Shown piece by piece: positions 1 to 8,237 of a stretch of 64,000 nucleotides of DNA (position 1 is the stretch's first letter; every line of letters begins with the position of its first letter). The translations under genes were made by a program, and so were the position numbers. The stretch is from positions 124,001 through 188,000 of the forward strand of contig CAWCUF010000005.1 in assembly GCA_963798745.1 (NCBI GenBank), written 5' to 3'. The DNA is from Prado023 sp963798745 (GTDB lineage: Bacteria > Actinomycetota > Actinomycetes > S36-B12 > CAIYMF01). Under the pieces are notes generated by a model. That model saw only the letters and a program-made list of their open reading frames with translations. It was not told the DNA's origin and did no database searches.

Positions 1-658
1 CGAGCCCGACCTGGGCCGCGGCCAGGCACTGCGCGGCGTTCCAGGACGCGGCGAAGTCGTCGGGGCTGACCTGCAGGTGGAACTGCACGCTGGTGCAGGC
101 CGCCTCCGGGGCGATCGAGTCGGCCCAGACCTCGAGGCCCTCGTGCTTGCCACGGATGTCGATGTGCAGGTCCTCACCCCGAGCCAGCAGCAACTGCTCG
201 TCGAGCAGCGCGTAGCGGGAGTTGCTGCTGATGGCCTGCGAGGTCATGTGCTCGGGGCGCAGGGTCGGCAGGATGCCGATCATGACCATGCCCGCACCTT
301 CGACGTGGGCGCGCGCATCGGCTGCGTTGAGCTGCTCGCGGACCTCGTCCTCGTAGCGACGACCGCCTTCGCCGGTCAGGCTCTGCGGGGCGACGTTGAT
401 CTCCAGGTTGAACCGGCCGAGCTCCTGGACGAAGGCGGGATTGTCGATACGGGCCAGCACCTCGGCGTTGCGCAGCGCGGGGCTGCCGTCGGGGTTGACC
501 AGGTTGAGCTCGACCTCCATGCCGGTCATCGGCCGGTCGAACTCGAAGCGCTCCTCAGCCAGCATCCGCGCCAGGACGTCGAGGCAGGCGTGAACCTTGT
601 CCCGGTAGCGCTGACGGTCCTCGCGCGTGAACGACCGACCCGCCACGTCCTCGCCCAT
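1..658 (-). CDS. GCS2-family glutamate-cysteine ligase-like protein (3' part outside window)
   Basis: Read from the ATG at 658, the N-terminal 219 codons are visible and the gene runs off the left edge. The protein begins MGEDVAGRSFTREDRQRYR and contains PMTGMEVELNLV, FNLEINVAP and MVMIGILPTLRPEHM, segments I recognise from the actinobacterial glutamate-cysteine ligase (GCS2 carboxylate-amine ligase) family. Members join an amine to the gamma-carboxylate of glutamate using ATP. The GMEVELNLV segment resembles the metal-binding beginning of the GCS fold. The true substrate cannot be decided from half a protein; a role in low-molecular-weight thiol or ergothioneine synthesis is possible but not shown. 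It is transcribed leftwards, co-directional with the DUF2231 gene 180 bp upstream. Confidence 0.8.
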   Translation of the reverse strand, partial: MGEDVAGRSFTREDRQRYRDKVHACLDVLARMLAEERFEFDRPMTGMEVELNLVNPDGSPALRNAEVLARIDNPAFVQELGRFNLEINVAPQSLTGEGGRRYEDEVREQLNAADARAHVEGAGMVMIGILPTLRPEHMTSQAISSNSRYALLDEQLLLARGEDLHIDIRGKHEGLEVWADSIAPEAACTSVQFHLQVSPDDFAASWNAAQCLAAAQVGL

Positions 659-839
659 GGGCCCAGCCTGCCCGATCAGGAGCCGATGGTCGCGCGGTGG
701 ACGGATTTGGGGCCCTCGTGTCGGGCGTGGGGGCGGCGCCGCGCGACACGGTGCGGCTGGGCAATCCGGCGCAGCGGAGTCCGATGTGCCGCGATTCGCC
801 GCAGGAGTTCGGCTGGGCGGCTGGATGATGGCGCTCGCG

Positions 840-1406
840 CTACAAGAGCCGAACTCCCCCGGTGCCGAGGCTCGCCGAGCCTGGGATCGCGGGCGTCGCC
901 GCGGACACCTGGTCGGACCAGACCGACTTGGCCCCGGAGTCCCCGACCCGGTAGACCCAGATCAGGTTGGCCACCGCGACCGCGACGGCCAGGAGGGCCA
1001 CCGCGATGCGCAGGCCCCGACGACGCTGGGGCCCGGCACCGGCAGCACGGTCGATCCACCACAACAGGCCGGCGGCCAGCAGCAGCACTGCTGCGAACAA
1101 CGGCAGGACATCACCGAGGGTGTTGTGGTCGTACCCGGGAGCGCCGACCCGGATCTGCAGCTTCTCCCCCGACTCCTTGGCCACCCATGAGGCGCCGGTC
1201 GCGACGGCCGCGCCCAGGACCACGAGCCAGCCGATGTTGCGCGAGAGCCGCACCGAGACGGCCATGCCGATCACGCCCAGCGCGGCCAGGGGGATCAGCA
1301 CCGCGGCGGCGTGGACCACCAAGGCGTGCACGGGCAGGCCGTTGATCAGGTCGAACGGGCCACCGGAGCCGGATTCGGTGGGGATGGATCCGGCCAGTGC
1401 GAGCAT
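840..1406 (-). CDS. DUF2231-family four-helix membrane protein
   Basis: 188 aa with four hydrophobic helices: about residues 27-52, 58-77, 97-118 and 130-152. The segment LINGLPVHALVVHAAAVLIP is the typical start of the DUF2231 family, whose function is unknown. The tail after the last helix is short and soluble. The start is backed by a purine-rich GAGAGGAAC about 10 nt upstream of the ATG. Intergenic space on both sides (157 bp to the DUF255 gene, 181 bp to the GCS2 gene) suggests its own transcript, although all three run leftwards. Membrane location is certain from the hydrophobicity; biochemical role is not known. Confidence 0.75.
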   Translation of the reverse strand: MLALAGSIPTESGSGGPFDLINGLPVHALVVHAAAVLIPLAALGVIGMAVSVRLSRNIGWLVVLGAAVATGASWVAKESGEKLQIRVGAPGYDHNTLGDVLPLFAAVLLLAAGLLWWIDRAAGAGPQRRRGLRIAVALLAVAVAVANLIWVYRVGDSGAKSVWSDQVSAATPAIPGSASLGTGGVRLL

Positions 1407-1563
1407 CGTGGTGGTTCCTCTCGTGCTGGCGAACCGGGTGGGCGGGGCCCGGCGCGGGTCCGGTGTTGGGGCCGCAGTTCACACGGTACCGGTTGAACCA
1501 TCAAGTTCACGTGTGGACCGGAGCCGGAAGGGGCGCAAGCGTTGGTCTCTGCTCGCACGGGAC

Positions 1564-3597
1564 TCAGCGTGCCAGGGCGGTCCGCAGGGCCTGGGCCCCG
1601 GTGACCGGCAGGTCGCACACGAAGTCGCGGCAGGGGTAGGCGGTCGGCTGACCCGCCAGGCTCGACCGACCCACGAGCAGGGGAACCTCGGATACGGCAG
1701 GGTCCCCGACCGCCACCACCAGCCCCGGGGAGGTGGCGGCCAGCGCGACCCGATGCAGCTCGGCCGGCCCTTCGTACCCCGCGGGCAGGGCGACCGCCAC
1801 CTGCACCGGACCGGCGAGCCGCGCCACCAGCGCAGCCCACGTCCAACCGGCGAACCGGGGGGCCGAACGGGCCAAGGGCGTCAGGCGAACCAGGGCGGCG
1901 TCTGCGGCGACCCGGTGCTCGATGTCCCCGGTGAGGGCCGCGAGGGTCACCAGGGCCTGCGCGGTGGCGGAGACCCCCGAGGGGGTGACGCCGTCGCTGG
2001 GGTCCCGGGGCCGGCGGACCAGGGCGGGGGCGTCCGCGGCCGTGTCGAAGAAGCCACCGGACCCGTCGGCGAACTGCGCGCGGGCGACGTCGAGCAGGGC
2101 GACCGCGCGGTGCAGCCACTGCTCGTCACCGGTCACCTGGTAGAGGGTGAGCAGCCCCTCGGCCAGATCGCCGTAGTCCTCGAGGACGCCCGCGGCGTCT
2201 GCGCTCACGGTCGGACCGAGCGAGATCCGCGCCAGCCGGCACCGCTCGGCGTCCCAGTGCCGATCGCCGAGCAGCCGCGCGCAGGCTTCGGCCGCTTCGA
2301 TCCACTCGGGCTCGTCGAGCAGCGCACCCGCTTCGGCCAGCGCCGCGATCGCCAGCCCGTTCCACGCAGCGACGACCTTGTCGTCCCGAGCAGGTTGCTC
2401 GCGGGACTCCCGGGACGCCAGCAGCCTCGCGCGGCACTGCGCCCAGCGTTGCGCGTCGGCCGGGTCGGTGCGCAGTTGGAGCACGGAGGCACCGCGCTCG
2501 AAGGTTCCTGCCGGGGTGACTTCGCAGAGCTGCGCCACCCAGGCACCGTCGTCGGCGCCGAGGACCTCGATGAGCTGGCGTGGCGTCCAGACGTAGGCCG
2601 CACCCTCGTGGCCGGAGCTGTCGGCATCCAGGGAGGACGCGAAACCGCCCTCGGCGGTGCGCAGGTCGGTCATCAGGAACCGCGCCGTGCCGACGACGAT
2701 GCGCCGGGCCAGAGGATCGCCGGTGGCCCGCCACCAGTGCAGGTAGGTGCGCAGCAGCAGGGCATTGTCGTAGAGCATCTTCTCGAAGTGCGGCACGACC
2801 CAGTCGGCGTCGACGCTGTAGCGGGCGAACCCTCCTGCCAGTTGGTCGTACATCCCGCCGCGCGCCATCGCGGTCATGGTCGCCGCAGCCATGTTCAGCG
2901 CCCGGGCGTCGCGGTCACCGGCCGCAGCGGTCAGGGCGTCGGCACGCAGCAGGAACTCCAGGACCATCGAGGGTGGGAACTTCGGTGCGGCGCCGAAGCC
3001 ACCGCGGCGGTTGTCGAACTGCGCGGCCAGGGTGTCGACGGCGGCCGTGACATCCACGAGCGTGGGCAGTTGCTGATCGCCCGCCTCCTCGGTTCGCAGC
3101 TCGCGGGTCAGGGCGGCGTGCACCTGCGACGCCGCGGCGGCGATCCGGGGGCGATCGGTGCGCCACGCGTGGTCCACACCCTCGAGCACATCGGTGAACG
3201 CGGGCATGCCGGCGTGGGAGACGGGCGGGAAGTACGTCCCAGCCAGGAACGCCCGACCGTCGTGGTCGAGGAACACCGTCATCGGCCAGCCGCCCCGCCC
3301 GGTCAGGGCCTGCGTTGCCTCCATGTAGACGGCGTCGAGGTCGGGGCGCTCCTCCCGGTCGACCTTGATGTTCACGAACCGGTCGTTCATCAGGGTGGCA
3401 GTGACCGGGTGCTCGAATGATTCATGGGCCATCACGTGGCACCAGTGGCAGGCGGCGTACCCGACCGACAGCAGGATGGGCACGTCCCGGTCGCGAGCCT
3501 GCGCGAACGCCTCGTCGCACCAGGGCCACCAGTCGACCGGATTCTGTGCGTGCTGGCGCAGGTAGGGGGACAGAGCGTCGGCGAGTCGGTTGGCCAC
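1564..3597 (-). CDS. DUF255 thioredoxin-fold protein with (alpha/alpha)6-barrel C-terminus (YyaL/SPATA20 type)
   Basis: 677 aa from GTG 3597. The start VANRLADALSPYLRQHAQNP matches the family N-terminus and has GAGGA about 9 nt upstream; a further in-frame GTG at 3615 is less likely. Residues 1-160 are the DUF255 thioredoxin-like domain with the redox motif CHWC (in AACHWCHVMAHESF) and the GGWPMTVFL and GTYFPP signatures. The remaining ~500 residues are an alpha-helical barrel resembling N-acylglucosamine 2-epimerase/glycosidase folds (GGMYDQLAGGFARYSVD, VPHFEKMLYDNA). Length and domain order are normal for the family. It is cytoplasmic; members are widespread but biochemically poorly defined. 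No neighbour gives a functional hint. Confidence 0.92.
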   Translation of the reverse strand: MANRLADALSPYLRQHAQNPVDWWPWCDEAFAQARDRDVPILLSVGYAACHWCHVMAHESFEHPVTATLMNDRFVNIKVDREERPDLDAVYMEATQALTGRGGWPMTVFLDHDGRAFLAGTYFPPVSHAGMPAFTDVLEGVDHAWRTDRPRIAAAASQVHAALTRELRTEEAGDQQLPTLVDVTAAVDTLAAQFDNRRGGFGAAPKFPPSMVLEFLLRADALTAAAGDRDARALNMAAATMTAMARGGMYDQLAGGFARYSVDADWVVPHFEKMLYDNALLLRTYLHWWRATGDPLARRIVVGTARFLMTDLRTAEGGFASSLDADSSGHEGAAYVWTPRQLIEVLGADDGAWVAQLCEVTPAGTFERGASVLQLRTDPADAQRWAQCRARLLASRESREQPARDDKVVAAWNGLAIAALAEAGALLDEPEWIEAAEACARLLGDRHWDAERCRLARISLGPTVSADAAGVLEDYGDLAEGLLTLYQVTGDEQWLHRAVALLDVARAQFADGSGGFFDTAADAPALVRRPRDPSDGVTPSGVSATAQALVTLAALTGDIEHRVAADAALVRLTPLARSAPRFAGWTWAALVARLAGPVQVAVALPAGYEGPAELHRVALAATSPGLVVAVGDPAVSEVPLLVGRSSLAGQPTAYPCRDFVCDLPVTGAQALRTALAR

Positions 3598-3678
3598 GGT
3601 TCGATCCTCGACCACGAGGCCGGGGTCCGCCAGCGCACGCCGCGCGATCTGGACCGTCCTCAGCGGCCGGGGGCGTTC

Positions 3679-4290
3679 TCAGGGCTCGTCGTCGGGATAG
3701 CAGCCCCGGTCCTCGGACTGCGCGTCGGAGGCGATGTACTCGTCCTGGCGGGGGTGCCGGCCGTAGCCGTCCCGGCTGTCGTAGCGAGCGATCGCCCAGC
3801 CGTCACGGATCAACGAGAGCCCGGCATCGGTCGAACCGACGTCCACGTAGCGCAGCAGACGCCCGTACCGGTCTGCGTCGTCGGCCGCGCCGCGGTCCAG
3901 GACGACCACCTGGCCGCCGACGAGGGCGGCCATGGCCAGCGTCGCCGAGTCATAGCCGCAGGCCCCGCGTTCCGGGGTGTCGATCCCGATGACCCGGATC
4001 CGACCCACGCCGGCGACGTCGATCGTGTCACCGTCGACGATGTGGGTCACCAACCCGGACTCGGTGCCCGCGCCCGCAGCTGCACCGTCAGAGGTGGCGG
4101 GTGCCGACGAACTCACCGGCGCGGTCACCGCGGGCGGTTCCGGGATGCCGTCGGCTCTGGACGCGCCACAGCCGGAAACGAGCCCGGCGCACAGCACGGA
4201 GGCGACCAGTGCCCGTGCGGCCAGACCGTGAGGCCCGATTGCCCGCCATCTCCTGCGACTTGTGAGCCCGGTCCCCCCCGATCTCCTCAT
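3679..4290 (-). CDS. Secreted lipoprotein with staphylococcal-nuclease-like (SNase) domain
   Basis: 203 aa from the ATG at 4290. A basic N-terminus is followed by a hydrophobic stretch ending ASVLCAGLVSGC, a lipobox, so the protein is predicted to be lipid-anchored outside the membrane. A Ser/Ala/Pro-rich linker leads to an SNase domain: VTHIVDGDTIDV, RVIGIDTPERGACGY, and DRYGRLLRYVDV. The Asp of DGDT, the IDTPE loop and the RYGR arginine are family active-site positions, so the nuclease core looks intact. The C-terminus (DSQRD-like acidic region with DRGCYPDDEP) resembles other actinobacterial SNase proteins. A longer reading with an upstream ATG at 4350 would precede the signal peptide by 20 residues and is less likely. 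Confidence 0.85.
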   Translation of the reverse strand: MRRSGGTGLTSRRRWRAIGPHGLAARALVASVLCAGLVSGCGASRADGIPEPPAVTAPVSSSAPATSDGAAAGAGTESGLVTHIVDGDTIDVAGVGRIRVIGIDTPERGACGYDSATLAMAALVGGQVVVLDRGAADDADRYGRLLRYVDVGSTDAGLSLIRDGWAIARYDSRDGYGRHPRQDEYIASDAQSEDRGCYPDDEP

Positions 4291-4395
4291 GCCGAGACCG
4301 TACCGGGACCCTCGGACATTCAGCGCCGGTGCCCGCCGACGTCGCTGCACCGCGCAGGTCCGGATCGGCCCTGCCGCTGGGCAGCGAGCCCGGGG

Positions 4396-4812
4396 TCACT
4401 CCCCGCCGAAGTCGCGCTGGTAGGCCTCGTGCAGCAGGTCCTCGGACAGGCGATCCAGGCGACGCACCCGCGTCACCAGCGCTCGGACGGCCTCACGCAC
4501 GACCATCACCTCGGGCGTGCGCCCGGACATCTCGGTGACCCCCTGGCGCAGCCGGGATGCCTCGGCCTGGGTGGCGTCGTCGATTTCCAGCAGCCTGAGT
4601 GCGGACGCAGCCAGCTCCGGGGCGTCGGCCACCACCTGCGCGGCCAGGCCGGTCAGGTCAGCACCGGACAGTTGGAACCGCAGTGCGTCCAGCGCGTCGC
4701 CCAACTGGGTCCACCACAGTCTGGTGCCCAGGAACCGGGGCGTGCAGGAGATCAGCCCATCGAGGGAATCAGCGGCGCTGCTCGGTGCGCGGAACTCCAA
4801 TGCTGCAGTCAT
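4396..4812 (-). CDS. Hypothetical helical protein, 138 aa
   Basis: I do not recognise the family. The ATG at 4812 has an excellent Shine-Dalgarno (AGGAGG, 6 nt upstream), which fixes the start. The protein begins MTAALEFRAPSSAADSLDGL and is predicted mostly helical; the C-terminal half is charged (RRLDRLSEDLLHEAYQRDF) and could form a coiled coil. There are no membrane segments or cysteine motifs apart from one Cys near residue 24. It is transcribed divergently from the dehydrogenase at 4996. Existence as a gene is supported by the ribosome binding site and actinobacterial codon bias; function is unknown. Confidence 0.6.
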   Translation of the reverse strand: MTAALEFRAPSSAADSLDGLISCTPRFLGTRLWWTQLGDALDALRFQLSGADLTGLAAQVVADAPELAASALRLLEIDDATQAEASRLRQGVTEMSGRTPEVMVVREAVRALVTRVRRLDRLSEDLLHEAYQRDFGGE

Positions 4813-4995
4813 GGGGTCCTCCTGGCCTCGGTTCGTCGTGTGCCCACGATGACAGCGGCGCAAGCCCGCGACCATGGATTTCTGGTCCCCATCGCGTCGC
4901 AACCCCGTCTCAGCCGCCAGTCCATCCGTGGCCCGGCAGCGACCTGCTGTGGTGAGATGACAACCGAACCGTCCGATGCCGACCCAAGGAGTCTC

Positions 4996-5898
4996 ATGAC
5001 CAGTGGCCCAGTGACCCTCCTCGGTGCCGGGCGGATGGGGGCCGCCCTGGTCGCTCGCTGGTCGGCGGCAGGCCGACCGGTCGTGGTCTGGAACCGCAGC
5101 ACCGAGGCCGCCCGCGCGCTCGAGTCCGACGACGTGCGGGCGGTCGCCTCCCTGACCGAGGCGGTCGCAGCCGCCGAGGTCGTGGTCACCATGCTCACCG
5201 ACGGTGCGGCCCTGACCTCGGTGCTCATCGACCGGGACGGGCTCGAAGCCATGCCGCCCGGCACCACGCTGGTCGACCTGTCCACCGTGGACGTCGAGTC
5301 CTCCGAACGGATCGCGGCCGCGGCACGCGAGCGGGGTGTGCGCTACCTGCGCGGGGCCGTGAGTGGCACCCCCGCGGTGGTCCGCAGCGGCTCCGCGTCG
5401 CTGCTCCTGTCCGGGCCGGCCGACGCCATCGCCACGGCCACGCCGGTCCTCAACGACGTCACGACCGCACACACGACCGTGGGCGACGGCGACGAGGCGC
5501 GCGTGGTCAAGATCGCGGTCAACTCCATGCTTGGGGGCACGATGCAACTGCTCGCCGAGGCGACCGTGCTGGCAGAGGCTGCGGGGGTGGATCGCACTGT
5601 GTTCCTCGATGCGCTGGAGTCGACGGTGCTGGCCAGCCGGTTCGTCTCGTACAAGGGCGCGGCCCTGCGCGCCCGTGACTACACCGCCACCTTCACCACC
5701 GCGGACATGACCAAGGACCTCACCCTGGCCACCGACCTCGCCGCGCTCCACGGGGTGCCCCTACCAGTCGGGTCGGCCGTGCGCCAACGGCTCGCCGACG
5801 CGGTCGCTGCCGGATACGCGCACACCGACTTCCTGGCGCTGGTCTGCCTCGAACAGGCCGGATCAGGCGCCGCGATCGACCTGGAGCCCGCTCCCTGA
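4996..5898 (+). CDS. NAD(P)-dependent beta-hydroxyacid dehydrogenase (3-hydroxyisobutyrate dehydrogenase family)
   Basis: 300 aa. The start codon at 4996 is preceded by AAGGA at 5 nt; another in-frame ATG at 4957 would give 13 extra residues. The N-terminal Rossmann motif VTLLGAGRMGAALVARW is followed by VVVWNRS, an NADP-type second strand (Asn-Arg-Ser after the strand), and the family segments VVTMLTDGAAL, TTLVDLSTVD and LRGAVSGTP. The catalytic-lysine region reads RVVKIAVNSMLGG. The C-terminal helical domain includes TADMTKDLTLATDL, typical of the 6-phosphogluconate-dehydrogenase-like superfamily. Members reduce or oxidise small beta-hydroxyacids or semialdehydes; the actual substrate is not predictable. 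It stands alone between oppositely oriented genes. Confidence 0.87.
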   Translation: MTSGPVTLLGAGRMGAALVARWSAAGRPVVVWNRSTEAARALESDDVRAVASLTEAVAAAEVVVTMLTDGAALTSVLIDRDGLEAMPPGTTLVDLSTVDVESSERIAAAARERGVRYLRGAVSGTPAVVRSGSASLLLSGPADAIATATPVLNDVTTAHTTVGDGDEARVVKIAVNSMLGGTMQLLAEATVLAEAAGVDRTVFLDALESTVLASRFVSYKGAALRARDYTATFTTADMTKDLTLATDLAALHGVPLPVGSAVRQRLADAVAAGYAHTDFLALVCLEQAGSGAAIDLEPAP

Positions 5899-6052
5899 GC
5901 GAACCCGGGTGCCACTCCCCTCCTGAGCCGACAAGATGGGGCGCGAAGCCGACCAGACCTGAGATCCCGGGTCGCCCAAGAGGCTCGCTGCTTCATCGGC
6001 AGCACCCAGGGGACCCAGGTCTGGGCGGTCGCGCGCGCCACTGCAGGTCGGG

Positions 6053-6199
6053 TCAGCCGTCTGCGGGCTCGGTCGCTTCCGGGTCCTCCTCCGGCTCGAA
6101 CGTGTTCGGCTCCTGGTCCGTGGTGACCTCGATGCCAGGCTTCGTACCTTCGTGGGCCGGGTCTTCCTGATGCTGCTCGTTACCTACCTGGTCAGTCAT
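6053..6199 (-). CDS. 48-aa very acidic microprotein
   Basis: A short reading frame with a strong Shine-Dalgarno (GGAGGTAG, 3-4 nt before the ATG at 6199). The product starts MTDQVGNEQHQEDPAHEGTK and its second half is dominated by Glu, Asp, Pro and Thr (FEPEEDPEATEPADG at the end); it has no hydrophobic core and is predicted disordered. It lies 57 bp downstream of the SRPBCC gene on the same strand, so the two could be co-transcribed. I know no family for it. The evidence is the ribosome binding site, codon usage typical of the genome, and context; it is a candidate small protein rather than a proven gene. Confidence 0.5.
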   Translation of the reverse strand: MTDQVGNEQHQEDPAHEGTKPGIEVTTDQEPNTFEPEEDPEATEPADG

Positions 6200-6256
6200 T
6201 GCTACCTCCTCGGTCGTTCGTGGCGGGATGTGCTGGGTAGACCTGGCTGGCGGCGC

Positions 6257-6712
6257 TCAAGGGGCGGAGACCTCTCCGCGCCATTGACCGGTCTCGCCGC
6301 CACGGCGCTCGATGTAGTCCTTGAACCGACCCAGATCTGCCTTGACCCGGAAATCGTCGACACCGACCAGGGCACCGGCCTTCTCAGCGAACGACTCAGG
6401 ATCCCACTCGATCTGCACCATGATCTTCGTTGCCTCATCGGAGAGCCGATGGAACGTCACCACCCCGGAATGCGCCACCCCATCGGTGGAATGCCAAGCC
6501 ACCCGCTCATCGGGGTGCTGCTCGGACACCTCAACGTCGAACTCGCGCTCCACCCCGCCGATGCTGGTCTTCCAATGCAGATGAGTGTCATCGATCTGCG
6601 TGATCGACTCCACCCCCTTCATGAACTCCGGAAACAGCTCGAACTGCGTCCACTGGTTGTACGCAGTCCGCACCGGGACCTGCACCTCGATGGACTCCTC
6701 GACCGTGCTCAT
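6257..6712 (-). CDS. SRPBCC (polyketide cyclase/START-like) family protein
   Basis: 151 aa starting MSTVEESIEVQVPVRTAYNQW, a typical SRPBCC opening in which a beta-strand is followed by the helices that line the ligand cavity (WTQFELFPEFMKGVESITQ). Further strands include HLHWKTSIGGVEREFDVEV, RVAWHSTDGVAHSGVVTFH and TKIMVQIEWDPE. The overall fold assignment is good, but this subfamily (stand-alone cyclase/dehydrase-like proteins in actinobacteria) has no agreed function. A cytoplasmic ligand-binding or membrane-stress role is speculative. The small acidic ORF at 6053-6199 follows on the same strand. Confidence 0.82.
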   Translation of the reverse strand: MSTVEESIEVQVPVRTAYNQWTQFELFPEFMKGVESITQIDDTHLHWKTSIGGVEREFDVEVSEQHPDERVAWHSTDGVAHSGVVTFHRLSDEATKIMVQIEWDPESFAEKAGALVGVDDFRVKADLGRFKDYIERRGGETGQWRGEVSAP

Positions 6713-6833
6713 CGCTCACACTCCCTCACTCATACGGCGGACGATCACCTGCCCAGGACCACTACCCCCCGCATGGGCTCCCCAACCACTCCCGGCGGAT
6801 GTCGAGCGTGACCCAGGGACCGAGCCCGCGCAG

Positions 6834-7409
6834 CTACTCCGGATCCGCGCCAGGGGCCAGCTTCTGCGCCATCAGGGCGAGCCCCTCGTTGGCCCACCGC
6901 AGCGCGTCGCGGACGCGGCCCTGCATCTCCACGGCTCCCGCGAGCTGCGTGCGGGCGTCGCGCTCGGCCTGCACACGCGCCTCGACACCCGCGTGGCGCT
7001 CGCGTTGCACCGCAGCCTGATCCGAGGCGAACCCCTGCACTTCGCCCTCGGCGAGCTCGACCGCGCGGTCCAGGAGGTACCTGTAGGCGGCCCGGACCTT
7101 CTTCTCGGTCGTCTTGCGGCCCAGCGCCTGTACCTCGTCCTGGACCGACGCACGCATGAACACCAAGGGGTCGGAGCGGTACCGCGCGTTGGCAGCCTCC
7201 TGGCGCGCCCGCTCGAGTTGCTCGCTCGCCTGGGCAAGTTCCACCTCGGCCGCCCGGACCGCCGCAGACGCCGCCTGGAGGTGCGGCTCGAACCGGAGGC
7301 TCAGTGCGTGCGCCAAGCGGTCCAGATCGCCGACCGCGCCTGCGCCGGGGCTCTGGCCGGCACCGGAGTCGACGGTCGAGGAGGGGGACGGTGGATCGAA
7401 GTTCGTCAT
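6834..7409 (-). CDS. Hypothetical coiled-coil protein
   Basis: 191 aa from ATG 7409 (MTNFDPPSPSSTVDSGAG...). After a Ser/Gly/Pro-rich 30-residue head, almost the entire protein is a long amphipathic helix with heptad-like spacing (HLQAASAAVRAAEVELAQA, then EQLERARQEAANARYR), followed by charged helices to the C-terminus. There is no signal peptide, membrane segment or recognisable enzyme motif. The shape resembles structural or scaffold proteins, but I cannot name a family. It is divergent from the HhH-GPD gene at 7534. Confidence 0.6.
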   Translation of the reverse strand: MTNFDPPSPSSTVDSGAGQSPGAGAVGDLDRLAHALSLRFEPHLQAASAAVRAAEVELAQASEQLERARQEAANARYRSDPLVFMRASVQDEVQALGRKTTEKKVRAAYRYLLDRAVELAEGEVQGFASDQAAVQRERHAGVEARVQAERDARTQLAGAVEMQGRVRDALRWANEGLALMAQKLAPGADPE

Positions 7410-7533
7410 GCACGCCCTTGAGATCGGGGAAGTAGCCGGTGCCCATGATCTCATCGAGATCGCGCGGGCGGACAGTCCTGTGAACGCGGTCGACCGCAGG
7501 CGCGTCCAGGGAGCACCGTGAGACCATCAGTGG

Positions 7534-8106
7534 ATGGGTTTTCAGATCACCGGCGAGCCCGCAGCCGACCAGGTCCTCGACGACTACCCGTTCGCCGTGG
7601 TGATGGGGATGATGCTTGATCAGCAGTACGGAATGGAGCATGCGTTCCGGGGTGGATGGAAGGTGCTGGACCGGTTCGGCACCTTGGACCCAGCGGCGAT
7701 CGCCGCCGCCGAGCCGCAGGAGTTCGCCATCCTCTGCAGCCAGCCGCCAGCGATCCACCGGTACCCCAAGTCGATGGCGACCCGACTCCAGGCGCTCGCA
7801 GCCCTGGTCAACTCCGAGTACGACGGTGACGCCGCACGGCTGTGGACCGAGGCGGCCACCGGCAAGGAACTCCTGAGGCGGATCCGGGATCTGCCGGGCT
7901 TCGGCACGCAGAAGGCCCAGATCTTCGTGGCCCTGCTCGCCAAGCAGCTCGGCGTCCGGCCCCCGGGCTGGGAGGCGGCTGCCGGCGACTACGCGCTGGA
8001 CGGCTACCGGTCCGCGGCAGATGTCCTCGACGCTGACTCGTTGCAGAGGGTCCGTGCGTTCAAGGCCCAGAAGAAGGCAGCGGCGAGGGCCGCGAAGTCC
8101 GGCTGA
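7534..8106 (+). CDS. HhH-GPD-type base-excision-repair family protein
   Basis: 190 aa. MGFQITGEPAADQVLDDYPFAVVMGMMLDQQ is the characteristic opening of an actinobacterial HhH-GPD subfamily, and LLRRIRDLPGFGTQKAQIF is a helix-hairpin-helix (consensus LPGxGxxxA) as in DNA glycosylases of the endonuclease III/AlkA fold. There is no Fe-S cysteine cluster. The usual catalytic aspartate about 20 residues after the hairpin may be the Asp of AGDYALDGYRS. Members are annotated as DNA glycosylase-like, but their substrate is not established. The end of the gene is Lys/Ala-rich (KAQKKAAARAAKSG), consistent with nucleic-acid binding. Confidence 0.85.
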   Translation: MGFQITGEPAADQVLDDYPFAVVMGMMLDQQYGMEHAFRGGWKVLDRFGTLDPAAIAAAEPQEFAILCSQPPAIHRYPKSMATRLQALAALVNSEYDGDAARLWTEAATGKELLRRIRDLPGFGTQKAQIFVALLAKQLGVRPPGWEAAAGDYALDGYRSAADVLDADSLQRVRAFKAQKKAAARAAKSG

Positions 8107-8178
8107 CCGGGAGTCTTTCGGGGTGGGACGGCGCGCTGAACCTGCGTCCACAGATGTGGGACGTCGAGGTACGGGCAC

Positions 8179-8206
8179 TTGCGGGCGCTTGCCGTCGTGG
8201 TAATGT
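8179..8206 (+). promoter_or_regulatory. Putative sigma-A-type promoter of the DUF222/HNH gene
   Basis: TTGCGG (8179-8184), a 16-nt spacer and TAATGT (8201-8206) fit a vegetative promoter. It ends 31 nt before the proposed TTG start at 8238, leaving room for a short leader that carries AAGGGGG about 6 nt upstream of the start. Prediction from sequence only. Confidence 0.4.
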
Positions 8207-8237
8207 TCGCACACCAGTTCGATTCAAGGGGGATGGA

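Noticed and set aside
967..3420. Long plus-strand open stretch over the DUF2231 and DUF255 genes
   Set aside because: Low-complexity translated sequence crossing two confident minus-strand genes.
8203..8225. GTTCG-N7-GTTCG near the HNH gene promoter as a possible LexA box
   Set aside because: The two halves are direct rather than inverted repeats; a LexA/SOS box would be GAAC-N4-GTTC.
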